Part shown: piece after piece, positions 9,044 through 22,251 of the stretch
Numbering within the stretch: the first letter of the stretch is position 1
How the letters are laid out: each line of letters begins with the position of its first letter
NCBI RefSeq assembly: GCF_032884065.1
Contig: NC_088867.1
Coordinates: 53,898,968 to 53,962,967, forward strand
Direction: 5' to 3'
DNA: 64,000 nucleotides
From: Artemia franciscana
Taxonomy: Eukaryota > Arthropoda > Branchiopoda > Anostraca > Artemiidae
Translations under genes and position numbers: made by a program
Notes under the pieces: generated by a model
Seen by the model: only the letters and a program-made list of their open reading frames with translations
What the model was told of the DNA's origin: nothing
The model's database searches: none

Positions 9044-10794
9044 TCAAACAGTTCGTGGTAACGAACTGTAGTAAGGAGCGATCCGGCTCAATAGTAACCA
9101 AAACTCTAAAAAATTGAATTTTGATATAAATAGCTACATCAAAAGAATAGCATTTTAATGCTGATTTTAAATATATAAGTTTCATCAAGTTTAGTCTTAG
9201 CCATCAAAAGTTACGAGCCTGAGAAAATTTGCCTTATTTAGGAAAATAGGCGGAAACACCCCCTAAAAGTCGTAGGATCTTAACGAAAATGACACCATCA
9301 GATTCAGCGTATCAGAGAACCCTACTGTAGAAGTTTCATGCTCCTATCTACAAAAATGTGGAATTTTGCAATTTTTGCCAGAAGACAAATCACGGGTGCG
9401 TGTTGTGTTTATTTGTTTGTTTTTTTGTTTGTTTTTTTTTCCCCAGGGGTCATCGTATCGACCAAGTGGTCCTAGAATGTCGCAAGAGGGCTCATTCTAA
9501 CGGAAATGAAAAGTTCTAGTGCCCTTTTTAAGTGACCAAAAAAATTGGAGGGCATCTAGGCCCCCTCCCACGCTCATGTTTTCCCAACGTCAACGGATCG
9601 AAATTTTGAGATAGCCATTTTGTTTGGCATAGTCGAAAATCTTAATAACTATGTTTTTAGGGATGACTTACTCCCCCACAGTCCCTGGGGGAGGGGTTGC
9701 AAGTTACAAACTTCAACCAGTGTTTACATATAATAATGGTTATTGGGAAGTGTACAGACGTTTTCAGGGGGATTTTTTTGGTTTTGGGGGTAGGGTTGAG
9801 GGAGTGGGCTATGTGGGAGGATCTTTCCTTGGAGAAATATGCCATGGGGGAAAAATTCAATGAAAAGGGCGCAGGATTTTCTAGCATTACTATAAAAAAA
9901 AAACAATGAAAAAATAAACATGAAAACGTTTTTTCAAATGAAAGTAAGGAATAGCATTGAAATTTAAAACAAACAGAGATTATTACGCATATGAAGGGTT
10001 CTAAAAATACTTTAGCATAAAGAGCCAGGTATTTAGGAGGAGATAAATACCTCACTCTTTATGCTAAAATATTTTTAGTGATTTCAACTATTTATTCTAC
10101 GGCCTATTTGATTCAGGGGTCATTTTTAAGAATTGGAACAAAACTTACGATTTAGTGTAAAGAGCGAGGTATTAACGAGGGTACAAACCCCCTCGTACAC
10201 ATAATAAAAATATAAGAATATAAAAGTTTGTTACGTAAGTTAATTCTTAAGTTACGTATATTTTTTACTAATAAAAACGTTCGTTGAATATTAAAAGTTC
10301 TAGTAGCCTTTTTAAGTAACCGAAAAATTGGAGGGCAGCTAGGCCTCCTTCCCCACCCCTTATTTCTCAAAATCGTCTGATCAAAACTAAGAGAAAGCCA
10401 TTTAGCCAAAAAAAAAAATTAATATACTAATTTCATTTCAATAATTTATGTGCGGAGAGCCAAAATCAAACATGCATTAATTCAAAAACGTTCAGAAATT
10501 AAATAAAAAAACTAGTTTTTTTAACTGAAAGTAAGGAGCGACATTAAAACTTAAAACGAACAAAAATTACTCCGTATATGAAATGGGTTGTCCCCTCCGC
10601 AGTTCCACGCTCTTTACGCTAAAGTTTTTAGTTGTTTTAAAAAGTAGAATTGTGGCAAAGAGTCAAACTTTAGCGTAAAGAGCGTGGGACTGCGGAGGGG
10701 ACAACCCATTTCATATACGGAGTAATTTCTGTTCGTTTTAAGTTTTAATGTCGCTCCTTACTTTCAGTTAAAAAAACTAGTTTTTTTTATTTAA
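9044..10794 (+). mobile_element. PTR element copy A, full length
   Basis: Begins TC and then a hairpin with arms ACAGTTCGT/ACGAACTGT around a GGTA loop, followed by GTAAGGAGCG. A non-coding body follows, with a poly-T/C-rich patch near 9410-9445 and a 78-bp snap-back hairpin at 10001-10078. The element ends with a ~300-bp palindrome (about 10497-10794) whose last bases are TTTATTTAA. Short open frames inside recur in sister copies only because the DNA is repeated; they lack conserved reading. Flanks differ from copy B, so the two are separate insertions of near-identical elements rather than a segmental duplication. Confidence 0.85.
10001..10078 (+). repeat. Internal 78-bp snap-back hairpin of PTR copy A
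   Basis: A left arm starting CTAAAAATACTTTAGC pairs with a right arm ending GCTAAAATATTTTTAG around a short GGAGGAG-containing loop. Equivalent hairpins are at 12397-12474 and 61226-61303. Other PTR copies lack it. Confidence 0.8.
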
Positions 10795-11445
10795 TACCAC
10801 AAGAGATCAATATGTACCACCTAAACAGCAATTTAAAAATTTGCCGAAACAAAAGAAAATTTTTTGATGAACCAAAACTTGAATAGATATCCAAGTTAGA
10901 ACGAAGCAAAAAAATGAAAATATACATGAATTTATATATTGTACCACGATATTTCCAAATTAACTGACTTATACCAGGACCTCTAAGCTGCACCAAAGAA
11001 CATACAATTATACCCCGTTGCCAACGCTACTCACATGATGACTAAATCAAAACAATACAAAAACTGACATGAGCTAATTTAATAGCTTTGTTTCGAAATT
11101 CATCTGCTCAGAATTCATGGCAAGCTAAAAAAAAAAAAAGAAAAAAAAATCACCGGGAGCTAAATGCGATTTCTTGGCGCCCAGATCTGCTATGGGGTAT
11201 CTATTTAAAGTTGCTGATCTAAGGCAAAGCTATTAAAATTATTTATGTTTATAATTGTTTATTATTTTCACAGTTATTTATGAATTATTCATTTGTTAGT
11301 CCTTATACATTAAAAAAACGAACGCTTTATTTTTATTCCGCGCGACCTTCTATTTCCGCATAAATCTACTTTCAATTTTTTGATTTAAGTTTGAATTTTT
11401 AAAATTAAATTTTAATCTTTTAAATTTTTAACCACCTCTGATCTA
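10795..11445. other. Non-repeat spacer between PTR copies A and B
   Basis: AT-rich, no recognised feature. A 69-codon minus-strand open stretch at 10787-10996 starts in repeat sequence and is not supported. Confidence 0.4.
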
Positions 11446-13189
11446 TCAAACAGTTCGTGGTAACGAACTGTAGTAAGGAGCGATCCGGCTCAATAGTAAC
11501 CAAAACTCTAAAAAATTGAATTTTGATATAAATAGCTACATCAAAAGAATCGCATTTTAATGCTGATTTTAAATATATAAGTTTCATCAAGTTTAGTCTT
11601 AGCCATCAAAAGTAACGAGCTTGAGAAAATTTGCCTTATTTAGGAAAATAGGGGGAAACACCCCCTAAAAGTAGTAGGATCTTAACGAAAATGACACCAT
11701 CGGATTCAGCGTATCAGAGAACCCTACTGTAGAAGTCTCAAGCTCCTATCTACAAAAATGTGGAATTTTGCATTTTTTGCCAGAAGACAAATCACGGGTG
11801 CGTGTTTATTTGTTTGTTTTTTTTTTTTTTTTTTTCCCAGGGGTCATCGTATCGACCAAGTGGTCCTAGAATGTCACAAGAGGGCTCATTCTAACGGAAA
11901 TGAAACGTTCTAGTGCCCTTTTTAAGTGACCAAAAAAATTGGAGGGCATCTAGGCCCCTCCCACGCTCATTTTTTTCCCAAAGTCAACGGATCGAAATTT
12001 TGAGATAGCCATTTTGTTTGGCATAGTCAAAAATTTCAATAACTATGTTTTTGGGGATGACTTACTCCCCCACAGTTCCTGGGGGAGGGGTTGCAAGTTA
12101 CAAACTTCAACCAGTGTTTACATATAATAATGGTTATTGGGAAGTGTACAGACGTTTTCAGGGGGATTTTTTTGGTTTTGGGGGTAGGGTTGAGGGAGGG
12201 GGCTATGTGGGAGGATCCTTCCTTGGACAAATTTGCCATGGGGGAAGAAAATTCAATGAAAAGGGCGCAGGATTTTCTAGCATTACTATAAAAAAAAAAC
12301 AATGAAAAAATAAACATGAAAACGTTTTTTCAAATGAAAGTAAGGAATAGCATTGAAATTTAAAACAAACAGAGATTATTACGCATATGAAGGGTTCTAA
12401 AAATACTTTAGCATAAAGAGCGAGGTATTTAGGAGGAGATAAATACCTCGCTCTTTATGCTAAAATATTTTTAGTGATTTCAACTATTTATTCTACGGCC
12501 TATTTGATTCAGGGGTCATTCTTAAAGAATTGGAACAAAACTTACGATTTAGTGTAAAGAGCGAGGTATTAACGAGGGTACAAACCCCCTCGTACACATA
12601 ATAAAAATATAAGAATATAAAAGTTTGTTACGTAAGTTAATTCTTAAGTTACGTATATTTTTTACTAATAAAAACGTTCGTTGAATATTAAAAGTTCTAG
12701 TAGCCTTTTTAAGTAACCGAAAAATTGGAGGGCAGCTAGGCCTCCTTCCCCACCCCTTATTTCTCAAAATCGTCTGATCAAAACTAAGAGAAAGCCATTT
12801 AGCCAAAAAAAAATTAATATACTAATTTCATTTCAATAATTTATGGGCGGAGAGCCAAAATCAAACATGCATTAATTCAAAAACGTTCAGAAATTAAATA
12901 AAAAAAACTAGTTTTTTTAACTGAAAGTAAGGAGCGACATTAAAACTTAAAACGAACAGAAATTACTCCGTATATGAAATGGGTTGTCCCCTCCGCAGTC
13001 CCACGCTCTTTACGCTAAAGTTTTTAGTTGTTTTAAAAAGTAGAATTGTGGCAAAGAGTCAAACTTTAGCGTAAAGAGCGTGGGACTGCGGAGGGGACAA
13101 CCCATTTCATATACGGAGTAATTTCTGTTCGTTTTAAGTTTTAATGTCGCTCCTTACTTTCAGTTAAAAAAACTAGTTTTTTTATTTAA
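11446..13189 (+). mobile_element. PTR element copy B, full length
   Basis: Near-identical to copy A over the whole length (1744 bp): the same TC-hairpin start, internal hairpin (12397-12474) and terminal palindrome (about 12896-13189). Immediate flanks are A on the left and T on the right. Confidence 0.85.
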
Positions 13190-15721
13190 TTTAAGGAAAA
13201 GCCCAAGAGAAATCCAAAAACTAAAGAAGATACGACAATAAAAAGAGAAAAAAGATGTTCGGAGAATTACTGAGAATGAAATTAAAAATTGGCAAAATCG
13301 TTTAAAAAAAAAAAAAAAACTTTAAAAAAAAATGAGGAAAATGAAATTCCAATGAACAATTTTCTTTAAAAAAAAAATTGAATTGCAGTAAGGTGTGACC
13401 GATTTATCTTTCATCCTTTTGAACTTTAATTCATGTTATCCAAAAAATATGGTACTTCTGAGATAATATGTCATCTGATGAAAACACTTGATTTAAGCAG
13501 ACAAAACTTGATTTTTCCCTACTAGTTTAATAATATGTTAAGTTCCATTCAATAGACTATAATTTATTCCACTTGAACAACTCTTCAGCCTTCCAAACAC
13601 GATACCATCATTCTTTAATCCTTGACAATCTTTTAAAAACAGTTTTTCAAACTTCCATTGATACTAATTACTGGTTGAGCGAAATAATAACCCATAAAGT
13701 GGGCTCCATTGTGGAGACACAATAGTGTTTTTCTATAGCCTCAGTTATAATAATCGTCAATTGATAGGTTTATTAAAAAAGAATTCTTAAAACCATGTGC
13801 AATGATGCAAAAAAGCTAAAGAAATATGCTTGCAAAGATCAATATCTAATGCTAATACTTGAGATATGAATTCACAATAAACTTGAAATTATAGCGAGGA
13901 TTGTAGTGGACCAACATTCTTCAAATTTATTTTGTGTAAATAATATGCTTTCTTTTAAACGTAAATGTGATTTATTGTCATTGCTAATTAACGATATCTA
14001 CCATTTTGAGGTGCTTATGAGGTGTTTTTGGAGCTAAATTGGATTTATAATTAACAACTAGCAAACCCAGTTTGCTAGTAACCCCTGAAGTAAATCGGGT
14101 TTAGCAAGGTAGCAGTATAAACAATTTTTTCCAAGAGCAGGGGTCGGGGTTAAAATACGAGAAATATGCTTCTAAGATTCTCAATTTGTGGGGGAAGGGG
14201 TAAGTGCTTTAGACTAGTATCAGGGAGACTCCCCTACCAGAAGCTAACTGGTAGACTAACTAGTATCCTTATTAAAACCATAAACCTTCAGGTCTGATTT
14301 CAATCTCGTAACGGCGAATCATGTTGTATAGAAATTGATGTCTGAAATATATTTAAAGAATCACTTGTTTGGCCTCTTATTATTTAAATTAAATTTTTTA
14401 GCTTCTCTCTAATTTTATTTAGTATTAGGTTTAGTTGTTTCTATGATTGATGAAAGTCTGTTTGGTTTTTGCTGATTAATCTTATAGTTTTTCTTTTTTT
14501 TCTTTCTTCTCTGGGTTATTTTTTTTTTAAATGACGCTCGTCTCTTCCTCCTCCTGTGCAGACCACGCATCCATCATGGGGATTTGACTTGTGTATTTGA
14601 TTTTTTTTATGATTAAATGATTATGATTATTCATAAATGATTATTCATAATATGAATATGATTATTCATAGGTAATGAATAAGTCTCTTCGAAAGAGTAG
14701 GAAAATAGCCATAAGCCACTTAAAATCAGTTCGGAAACCTATCAACTATTTATTCCAGAGGATCTTTTACTCCATCAACTATTTATTTCACTAACTACTT
14801 ACTCAAGAGGATTTTTTCACCTTATGCCATTTGTGGCGTAAAGTTCTTTTTACTTTCGAATACGCCAATTACCTTCGATCACCAGCTAGAAGAATCTTGG
14901 GAAATCAATTTCTAAGAGATTTTCTAGGGAATTGATATACAATAGCGAGTATCAGAATGTGTAGGAAATGAGAGTGAAGAATAAAGAATTGTGCTGTTAG
15001 AAGACAAGTGACAGCGAGAATCAGAACGAGTCAAAAATGAGAGTGAAGAAGAAAGAAATATTACAATAGAAGAACGAGCCATCGCAATCTTCGAGGCCAA
15101 TAAACTATGGTGCAAAAGCCAGTAAAATCTATAAAAATTCAGTAAACTATATAAGTCTTAATTAAAAGCCAATGGGACCCTTCATGGTTGTAAGTATTTA
15201 GTGTGTAAGCGCAAAACCCAGTACAAAACACAAGCTTCACAGGGCTGCAAAAAAAAGAAGAAAAAACAATGATATTTTTCTTCTTAAGGACATAATGAAG
15301 ATCATAATGAGGTCATAACAATTCCACTGGTCCTATTTACTTAGTTATAGTAATAAAGATGAAACAAAGTAAAAAAAAAAACAAGAAAAAGAAAAAAATA
15401 TATAGTTATGAAACAAGATGTCAGGCATATAGGTTACCTTATTAATACTGATCATTTTAATTACTTCAGGTCCTATTAGGATTATGCTAAATAAATACTA
15501 ATGTTTTCTTACGACTTTAATCCATTTAAAAAGCTGTTATGGAAGAAATAAAACGAGTAAAAATAATGGGCGTCTTTGTAACTTCATATCCCACCTTTGA
15601 AACGTACACCTGTTAATAAAACAAAAATCACAACTTCAATTCAGTTTCTAATCCCTTAATAAAGCTTTGTAGAGATAAATTATTTACAGACATTGCTTTG
15701 CAACAAACACCAACTCAAAAA
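13190..15721. other. Region downstream of Hmx; no recognised gene
   Basis: AT-rich sequence without PTR, LINE or gene signatures. It contains a perfect small inverted repeat at 14057-14079 and T-rich patches near 14480-14530. The Hmx 3'UTR must lie in the upper part, reading on the minus strand, but I could not place a canonical AATAAA with confidence. Confidence 0.4.
14057..14079. repeat. Perfect 10-bp inverted repeat, 3-nt loop
   Basis: Arms ACTAGCAAAC and GTTTGCTAGT around CCA. It is unrelated to the PTR hairpins and of unknown significance. Confidence 0.6.
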
Positions 15722-16075
15722 TCATAGTAAGCCAGGAAGAGATCTTATAGGGCCTTTTTCCTTATCAGCACTTAGAAACACAGAGCTCCTTTCAGGGTAC
15801 AGATTTGATGAGGAGTATATCGGTGAAAAGTTCATACTATGGGATAAACTACCAGAAGCTATGGGTAGACCTGAGCCATTTACAATTCTTTCGGGTGAAG
15901 GTCGAGCTATTGGATGAGCCATGTTTGACGGATGTCTTGAAGTTGCGGCGGTTGTATCAAAGAGCATGGGCATGCGGACAATACGTTGTGAAGCGTGAGC
16001 TATATTTGCAGCTTCTAATTCAGCAGCAAGCTGTCTTTTCCACTTGTTGCGCCGATTTTGAAACCAAATCTTCAC
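15722..16075 (-). CDS. Hmx homeobox protein, exon 4 (homeodomain helix 3 and C-terminus)
   Basis: The last coding exon, read on the minus strand from 16075 to TGA at 15724-15722. The acceptor TTTTAG lies directly upstream (16081-16076 on the minus strand). The exon opens with [20 protein letters not shown], which is the end of the homeodomain (positions 45-60, protein residues 270-285) with the DNA-recognition residues W48, F49, Q50, N51 and R53 intact. The stretch that follows, [20 protein letters not shown], is the class-specific extension of Hmx/Nkx5 proteins and is what separates this from other NK-type homeodomains. The remaining ~75 residues are Ser/Pro-rich and not conserved. The exon begins exactly after homeodomain residue 44, a common homeobox intron position. 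Confidence 0.93.
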   Translation of the reverse strand: MKIWFQNRRNKWKRQLAAELEAANIAHASQRIVRMPMLFDTTAATSRHPSNMAHPIARPSPERIVNGSGLPIASGSLSHSMNFSPIYSSSNLYPERSSVFLSADKEKGPIRSLPGLL

Positions 16076-16720
16076 CTAAAATTGAAAATTAGATTTATTG
16101 TATGAGATCAGTGTAACATTTTCTAACAATATCTAAAGCTGTAGGACAGCAATGAATAAAAAAATAGAGGTTTGCTTCTGAAGCTCAATTTTTTACCTTG
16201 AAAAAATGTTTTTATTATTTTATTAGGCTAGAAATCCGAGAGTATTTCCGCTGTTTTACTGTCGGTTCGTGTTGACGTTTCTTGTTACTGTGCTACAGCA
16301 AGAAGCGTTAAGGAAATTGAGATTTTTCATGAATATCGAAGTTTCTTAAATCTGTTAGGGATGAAACAATACAGTAGGGACTAAACAGTCGAGGAAAGTT
16401 CCTTCAGCATAAAAACAAAGTAGGAAGAGCGCAGACATTTTGGCAAAGATTTCTGAAAAGCCCTATTTTGTGACGAAAAGGGTTTGAAAAGAAAGAAATA
16501 CTGAATTAATTGATCCTATGGCATATTTTAAATTTGAAGGACAAACCAGCCTCTTGGAGAATAGTTACACAACGAAAAATTACACACAGACAACTAATTA
16601 AAAATCAAAAATAAACTGGATAGTTTTGTTCTGTGTTAGCCCACAATGGTTCAATAATCCAAGTCATTTTTTTCTTTTAAGACACGGATCTAATTTCTGG
16701 CAAAACTTCTTGTTTCATAG

Positions 16721-18776
16721 TCAAACAGTTCGTGATGACGAACAGTAAGTCAGGAGCGACCCGGCTCAATAGTAATCGAAATTCTAAATAACGGAGTTCT
16801 GATACAAACAGATATATCAAAGGAATCGGCATTTTTTGCTCATTTCAAATATATAAGTCTTATTAGCCATCAAAGGTTTTGGTCTTATCCACCAAAGGTT
16901 ACAAGCCTGAGAAAATTTGTCTGATTTTCGAAAAAAGGAGGAAACATCCCTTAAAAGTCATATGATCTTAACGAAAATCAAATCATAAGATTCAGCGTAT
17001 CAGAGAACCCTAGTGTATAGGTTTCATGCTCCTATCTATAAAAATGTGGAATTTTATATTTTTCAAACAATTCGTGGTAAAGAACTGTAAGTAAGGAGCG
17101 ACCCGGCTCAATAGCAACTGAAACTAAAAAAAGGAATTTTGATATAAATGTACATATCAAAAGAATCGGCCTTTTAAGCTAATCTCAAATATATAGGTTT
17201 AATTAACCATCAAAGGCTTTAGTCTTATCCATCAAAGGTTACGAGCCTGAGATAATTTGCCAGATTTTCAAAAAAAGGGGAAACATCCCCTAAAAGTCAT
17301 AGAATCTTAATTGAAATCAAATCATCAGATTCAGCGCATCAGAGAACCCTACTGTAGAGGTTTCAAGCTTCTATCTGCAAAAATGCGGAATTTTGTATTT
17401 TTTCAAATAGCTCATGGTAACGAACTGTAAGTAAGGAGCGACCCAGCACAACAGTAACTGAAACTCTGAAAAAAAAACAGAGTTAATATATCAAAAAATT
17501 GAATTTTTATGCTGATTTCGAATATGTAATTTTCGTTAAGTTTAATCTTACCCATCAAAGGTTAAGAGCCTAAGAAAATTTGCCTGATTTTCGCAAAAAG
17601 AGGATAAGATCCCCAAAATTCACAAAATCTTATTGAAAATCCCACCGTCAGGTTAAGCATATGAAAGATTCCAACTGCAGAGGTTTCAAGCTTCCTACGG
17701 GAAAAAAATGCAGATTTTTTAATTTTTTCCAGAATGAAGGTCACGGATATGTGTTTATTTTATCTTTGTTTGTTCTTTTTTTCCACGGAGGATCGTATCG
17801 ATGCTGTGGTCCTAGAATATCGTGAGAGGGCTCATTTGACCGGAAATTAAAAGTTTTAGTGCCCTTTTTCAGTGACTAAAAAACTTGAAGGGCAACTAAG
17901 CCCCCTCCGACGCATCTTTTTTTTATGGTGGTCCAATCAAAGTTTTGAGATAGCCATTTTGTTTGACATAGTTGAGTGGCTGCATAAATATTCCTTTAGA
18001 GATATCATGACACCCTAGAATCCGTGGGGAAATGTCTTTAAGTTACAAAATTTGGTCCTTGTTTACGTACAGTTTTTGTTATCGGGAAGTATGTATAAAT
18101 TTTTGGGGGTGAGGGGAAAAGGTTCTGCTTGTGGGATTTTCCTCAGAGGTAATTTTCCATGAGGAAGGAAGTTTCTAGCAGATGAATTTTTAGGGGAAAT
18201 TTTGCACTAAAGGAATTTGCCAGAAATCCTATACAAAATTCTTCTTATGTCTTGCTTTCTCGTTACCGATTCAATTTTGTGCGTGGAGATGTTAAGGGTA
18301 ATTGTCCGGGGTAAATATTCACCAAGATTAAATTGCCCAGAGAATAAACCCGCGGGGAGGAGGTATTTATCTATGGACAGATAGCTATATTTTCTGGCGT
18401 TACTTAAAAAACGGTCAGAAATCAAATATAAGAAAACAAACAGGTTTTTCAACTGGAAGATAGGCGCAACATTAAAACTCAAAACGAACTGAAATTATTG
18501 TGCATATGAGGGGGTTGCTCCTCCTCAACATCTCGCTCTCTACACTAAAGTTTAAATCTGTCTCAACTCTTCAAGACAGACTTCCGAAACACTTTTGTTT
18601 AATTAGAACTGTAAGAAGTTTTTCCTTAAAAGTATTAAACACTTTGGCGTAAAGAGCGATGTTTTGAGGAGGAGCAACCTCCCTCACATACGTAGTAATT
18701 TCTGTTTGCCCTTTCAAGTTTTAATACTGCTCCTTACTTTCGGTTGAAAAAACTTGTTTGTTTTTTTTAAATTTAA
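16721..18776 (+). mobile_element. PTR element with three tandem copies of its 5' end
   Basis: Three hairpin-bearing 5' ends begin at 16721, 17063 and 17403 (period about 341 bp). Each breaks off shortly after the ATGTGGAATTTT block. Only the third continues through the body to a diverged terminal palindrome ending at 18776. Divergence from A, B and P is considerable, so this is an older subfamily. Confidence 0.8.
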
Positions 18777-19378
18777 TTTTACCAGAAGAAAGCTTACGGA
18801 TTCAAGTTTATTTATTAATTTTTTTCCCCTGGGTAATCGTATCTACCCAGTGTTCCTAAAATATTGGGAGGGATCTCATTCAAACGGAGATTAAAAGTTC
18901 TAGTATCATTTTTAAGTGACCAAAAAAATTGGAGGGCAACTAGACCCTATCCCACACTCCTTTTTCTCAAAATTGTCCGATCAAAATTTTGAGATTGCCA
19001 TTTTGTTCAGTTTAGTTCAAAAGCCAAATAACTATGCTTTTGGAGATATCAGGACCCCACACAGCCCGCGGGGAAAGGTCTTTAAGTTACACAATTTGCC
19101 CATTGTTTATGTATAGTATTTGTTATTGGGAAGCATGTATGTATTTTTTGGATGGGGGGGGGGAGAGAATTTTTCGCTTGTGCGATTTTCCACGAGGATA
19201 ATTTTCCATGAAGAGAGAAGTTTACAGGGGGGGTGTGTGAATTTTTCAGGGGAAATTTAGCACTAATTTATACATATAATTTAATTTATACGTATATTCC
19301 TATACGAAATTCTTTTTATATCTTGCTTTCTCTTTGCCGGCTCAATTTTACGCGTGGATATATTAAGGGTAATTGTCA
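18777..19378 (+). mobile_element. PTR internal fragment
   Basis: Starts at the poly-T/CCCC patch and continues through the GGAGGGCAACTAG and TTTTGAGATAGCC-like blocks to a block (CTTGCTTTCTC, then TTAAGGGTAATTGTC) also present in the preceding copy at about 18240-18310. Both termini are missing. Confidence 0.7.
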
Positions 19379-20569
19379 CTAGCCTCATCATGAATAGCTT
19401 CAAGGCATGCTAATACCCAACCCCCTTTCTTATGTTACAATATAGGTCTAGGCCATTTAGATATCTGCATTAGCCTATATTCTTGTTGTCTATGATTAAA
19501 ACTGGGCATTTGGAAGAAATCTAAGCGCCATCACTTTACTTTGTAAAGCACAAGCCGAGTTTCCACAAATATTCAATACACCCATATAGCTTTATTTACT
19601 GCATTTGAAAGAACAAAAATAACACAAATATTAATAAACCGGAAATTCAATTGTTATAGTATTCTTGTAAGTGGGCCAAAATGAGACTACCAATATATTT
19701 CTTATGCTCGAATTAAATTTGTTACTAAATAAATCTACTAATAAATTTGCCCATTGAAAAAGCCTGGGATTACCAACTTTTTTTAAAGAAAGAAAACAGG
19801 TATTCGCTTCGAAAGAGTTCATTTTGTTTTTGTGTGCCTTATCATTCTTGGAACAATAGCTAAGTCATACAATTTTTTTCTTATCTCTAAATCTTTGTTT
19901 CGCAATGTTCTTAAGTCTAACGTTGAGCATTTCGACGAATTATCAATTTTCCAGAATATCTGTTGGTTAAATCAATAGTAAAGATTGGTGGAAAATCATT
20001 AAATTAAAATGAACAAGAGGAAAGAAGAAACATTAAAACCTCTAATAATTAAGCGTCCATTCAAAAAGAGCGTTCTAACAACAGAAGCAGTTTAAAGGGC
20101 GATAAAGACTTACAATTTTCTTCCAGTGATTTAAGGGTGGGCACACACAAACGATAAGGCTCGTTTTTAATTGAAAAAGTAGCCTTTTCTGCAAACATTT
20201 CTGATTTGTAAAAACAGATACCCAAAGAAAAAACAAATTGACAGTGAGTTTGAAAAGTGACTGGATGAGCTTAAATATGTGCAGCAAAACTTTTCTGAAA
20301 TCCACAATATTTACTTTTATTGAGCGGAACCATTAAATTTACACTAACTAGGGCATAAAATTTTCAAATAGGCGTTAGTCCAAGAAGATATTCTCAAGTC
20401 AAAAGCTGACATAAAAGGCTGTGGTAGTAAATGAAAAGTCTAGCTTGAAATACGCTGCGTATATCCATTCCTCAAAGTTACTTAGCAAAAAAAATGGAAT
20501 ATTATGTTAGCTGTTGCGTTTTTAACGGAACAAACCAGGTTTGTGACTTCAGATTAATTGAAAATACAT

Positions 20570-20810
20570 TAAAACTGCTTGGTCACGTTCTGCTGATGGA
20601 TCCTGATATTTTGCAATCAATTTTGCCCTTGGGAGTCCATTTGCAGCCAAACAAGAAGTAAAGAATTTTCAAATGCAGTGAAAAAAGCGAAAACATCATA
20701 TTTACAGGAAGTGGCAAAGGGAGCAAAGAGGAAAGCTTCTAATAGAGTCGTGGAGGAGAGCCCTTGCAGATGTCCTGACCTTTGGTGGCTTGTTTCTGTG
20801 ATGGATTGAT
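20570..20810 (+). pseudogene. Degraded LINE 3' fragment
   Basis: GGTCACGTTCTGCTGATGGA at 20581 aligns with the GHVLRM-coding region of the RTE-like LINE. GAGGAAAGCTTCTAATAGAGT...GGAGGAGAG matches its last codons. Very diverged, with no open frame. Confidence 0.45.
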
Positions 20811-20979
20811 AGGATTAGCGGCACGAACTCTAAGGATTGGCATGATGATTTTGTAGTTGATTTTCGCAATATGGTTAAATCACATTTAACTTACAAGATG
20901 AAATATCTATGGACTAAAAATAGCTTTTAAAAAAGGGTTGTGGATCCAGTATCGTAAGAATTGCGAATTTAATACAATG

Positions 20980-21480
20980 CAATGGTGGTTGCGGTAATAA
21001 GGGTGGAAGCAGTGAAGATGTGAACATTAGAACATCCAAGGCATATGCTGTTTTTTCATAGTTGATAAGTGCATTGGAGAATAGCAGTACATGTTTTCGA
21101 ACTAAGATTAGGGTACTGGAAATTACGGTAATGACAGGGATGTCCGAAAACATGGGTTCAACGAAAGGATTAGGAAGATATTATTGATCCTAGTCAGCGC
21201 CTGAAACACAGTATATCAAATGACAATCCCACCACCTAGGGCAGTGAAATGAAATAAAGGTTAGAATGGTCGTCTTTCACGCGCAGAGCGTAACACATTG
21301 AGAAGAACTCTGTGACGAAATGGGTTTCAAAAAGGTAATATTAGCATTTTAAAAAAATGCTTTCCTTATGCTACGGGAGGGAGTAAAGAGTGAGGCTTTA
21401 AGTATAGTTGAGTGATTGTAGGATATAGTTGTTTGGGTAGCCATGTGGCCTTGTGTAGCTCGATACTAAAATGAGTTGAA
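20980..21480 (+). pseudogene. Degraded LINE fragment
   Basis: GGTGGAAGCAGTGAAGATGTGA at about 20992 aligns with the KDGGSSEDVKSR-coding region of the RTE-like LINE and runs on, with gaps, to the element's end. It overlaps in content with the preceding fragment, so it is a separate insertion or a rearranged one. Confidence 0.5.
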
Positions 21481-22154
21481 TGCGATACTGGAAGGAATGT
21501 AGTAGCAAGAGCAGATAAATTTTTATACAAAAGACTTGCTCGCGGAGATTAAGCTACATATATCCAAACATTTGAAAGGCATACAAACTAAAAGAAAACC
21601 TTAATTGTAACGTCCTTTCAGGCCAGATACCGAATAAAGAACTTAATTAAAATAAACGCTCAGCTACAAAATCTCATTCAGCGCATAAAAATTCAGTGCA
21701 ATATTTAGTTAAGGCAGAACACTTTTAAACAAAGAAAAGGCGTTTGGATTAAGAAAAAAAATTGAAGCAAATAGTTTATACATCTAAGACTCTAATTTGA
21801 TCTTATTTTGTTTAACCAAATGAACAAATGAGATGAAGGGCTAGTCAGTTATTGTATATATAGATATTCTATAGCAGTACCAAAGGTAATTATATCTTCG
21901 GCATAAATGTGCTGCTTCTTTCAAGTGCTCGCCAGCAATATCTGTCTAGGTCTATTGTCATGACACTTGGAGATCCGTAATGTAAGTTAGAAGCACAAAT
22001 AAAATTCCCCGGGTGATCCGGGTGGCCCCTGGTCATCTACTCTGACGAATGGACCTGCGGTGTTGGATCCTTTATATGATGGTAGTTGAAAGTTGAAATT
22101 ACGTCAATGAATGAAAAGTCGTAAGTTGTGGAGTCAAAATTACGTCACTGAGTT

Positions 22155-22251
22155 ATGACAGCCCCTTCCATATACGGAATAATTTCTGTTCGTTTTAAGT
22201 TTTAATGTCGCTCCTCACTTTCAACTAGTGAAAATTGTTTTCTAAATTTAA
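22155..22251. repeat. Solo PTR palindrome right arm
   Basis: Runs from CCCCTTCCATATACGGA through the GTTCGTTTTAAGTTTTAATG and CTCCTCACTTTC blocks to TTTAA. No matching left arm is adjacent. Confidence 0.75.

Noticed and set aside
9651-9909. Recurring ~70-90-codon frames (here, 12045-12305, 28607-28822, 60752-60967 and others) that look like a conserved small protein
   Set aside because: They recur only because the PTR DNA is repeated. Frames, starts and stops shift between copies, and parallel frames on both strands are equally conserved.
9044-10794. Classification of PTR as a definite Helitron
   Set aside because: No CTRR 3' end and no Rep/helicase gene seen; kept only as one hypothesis.
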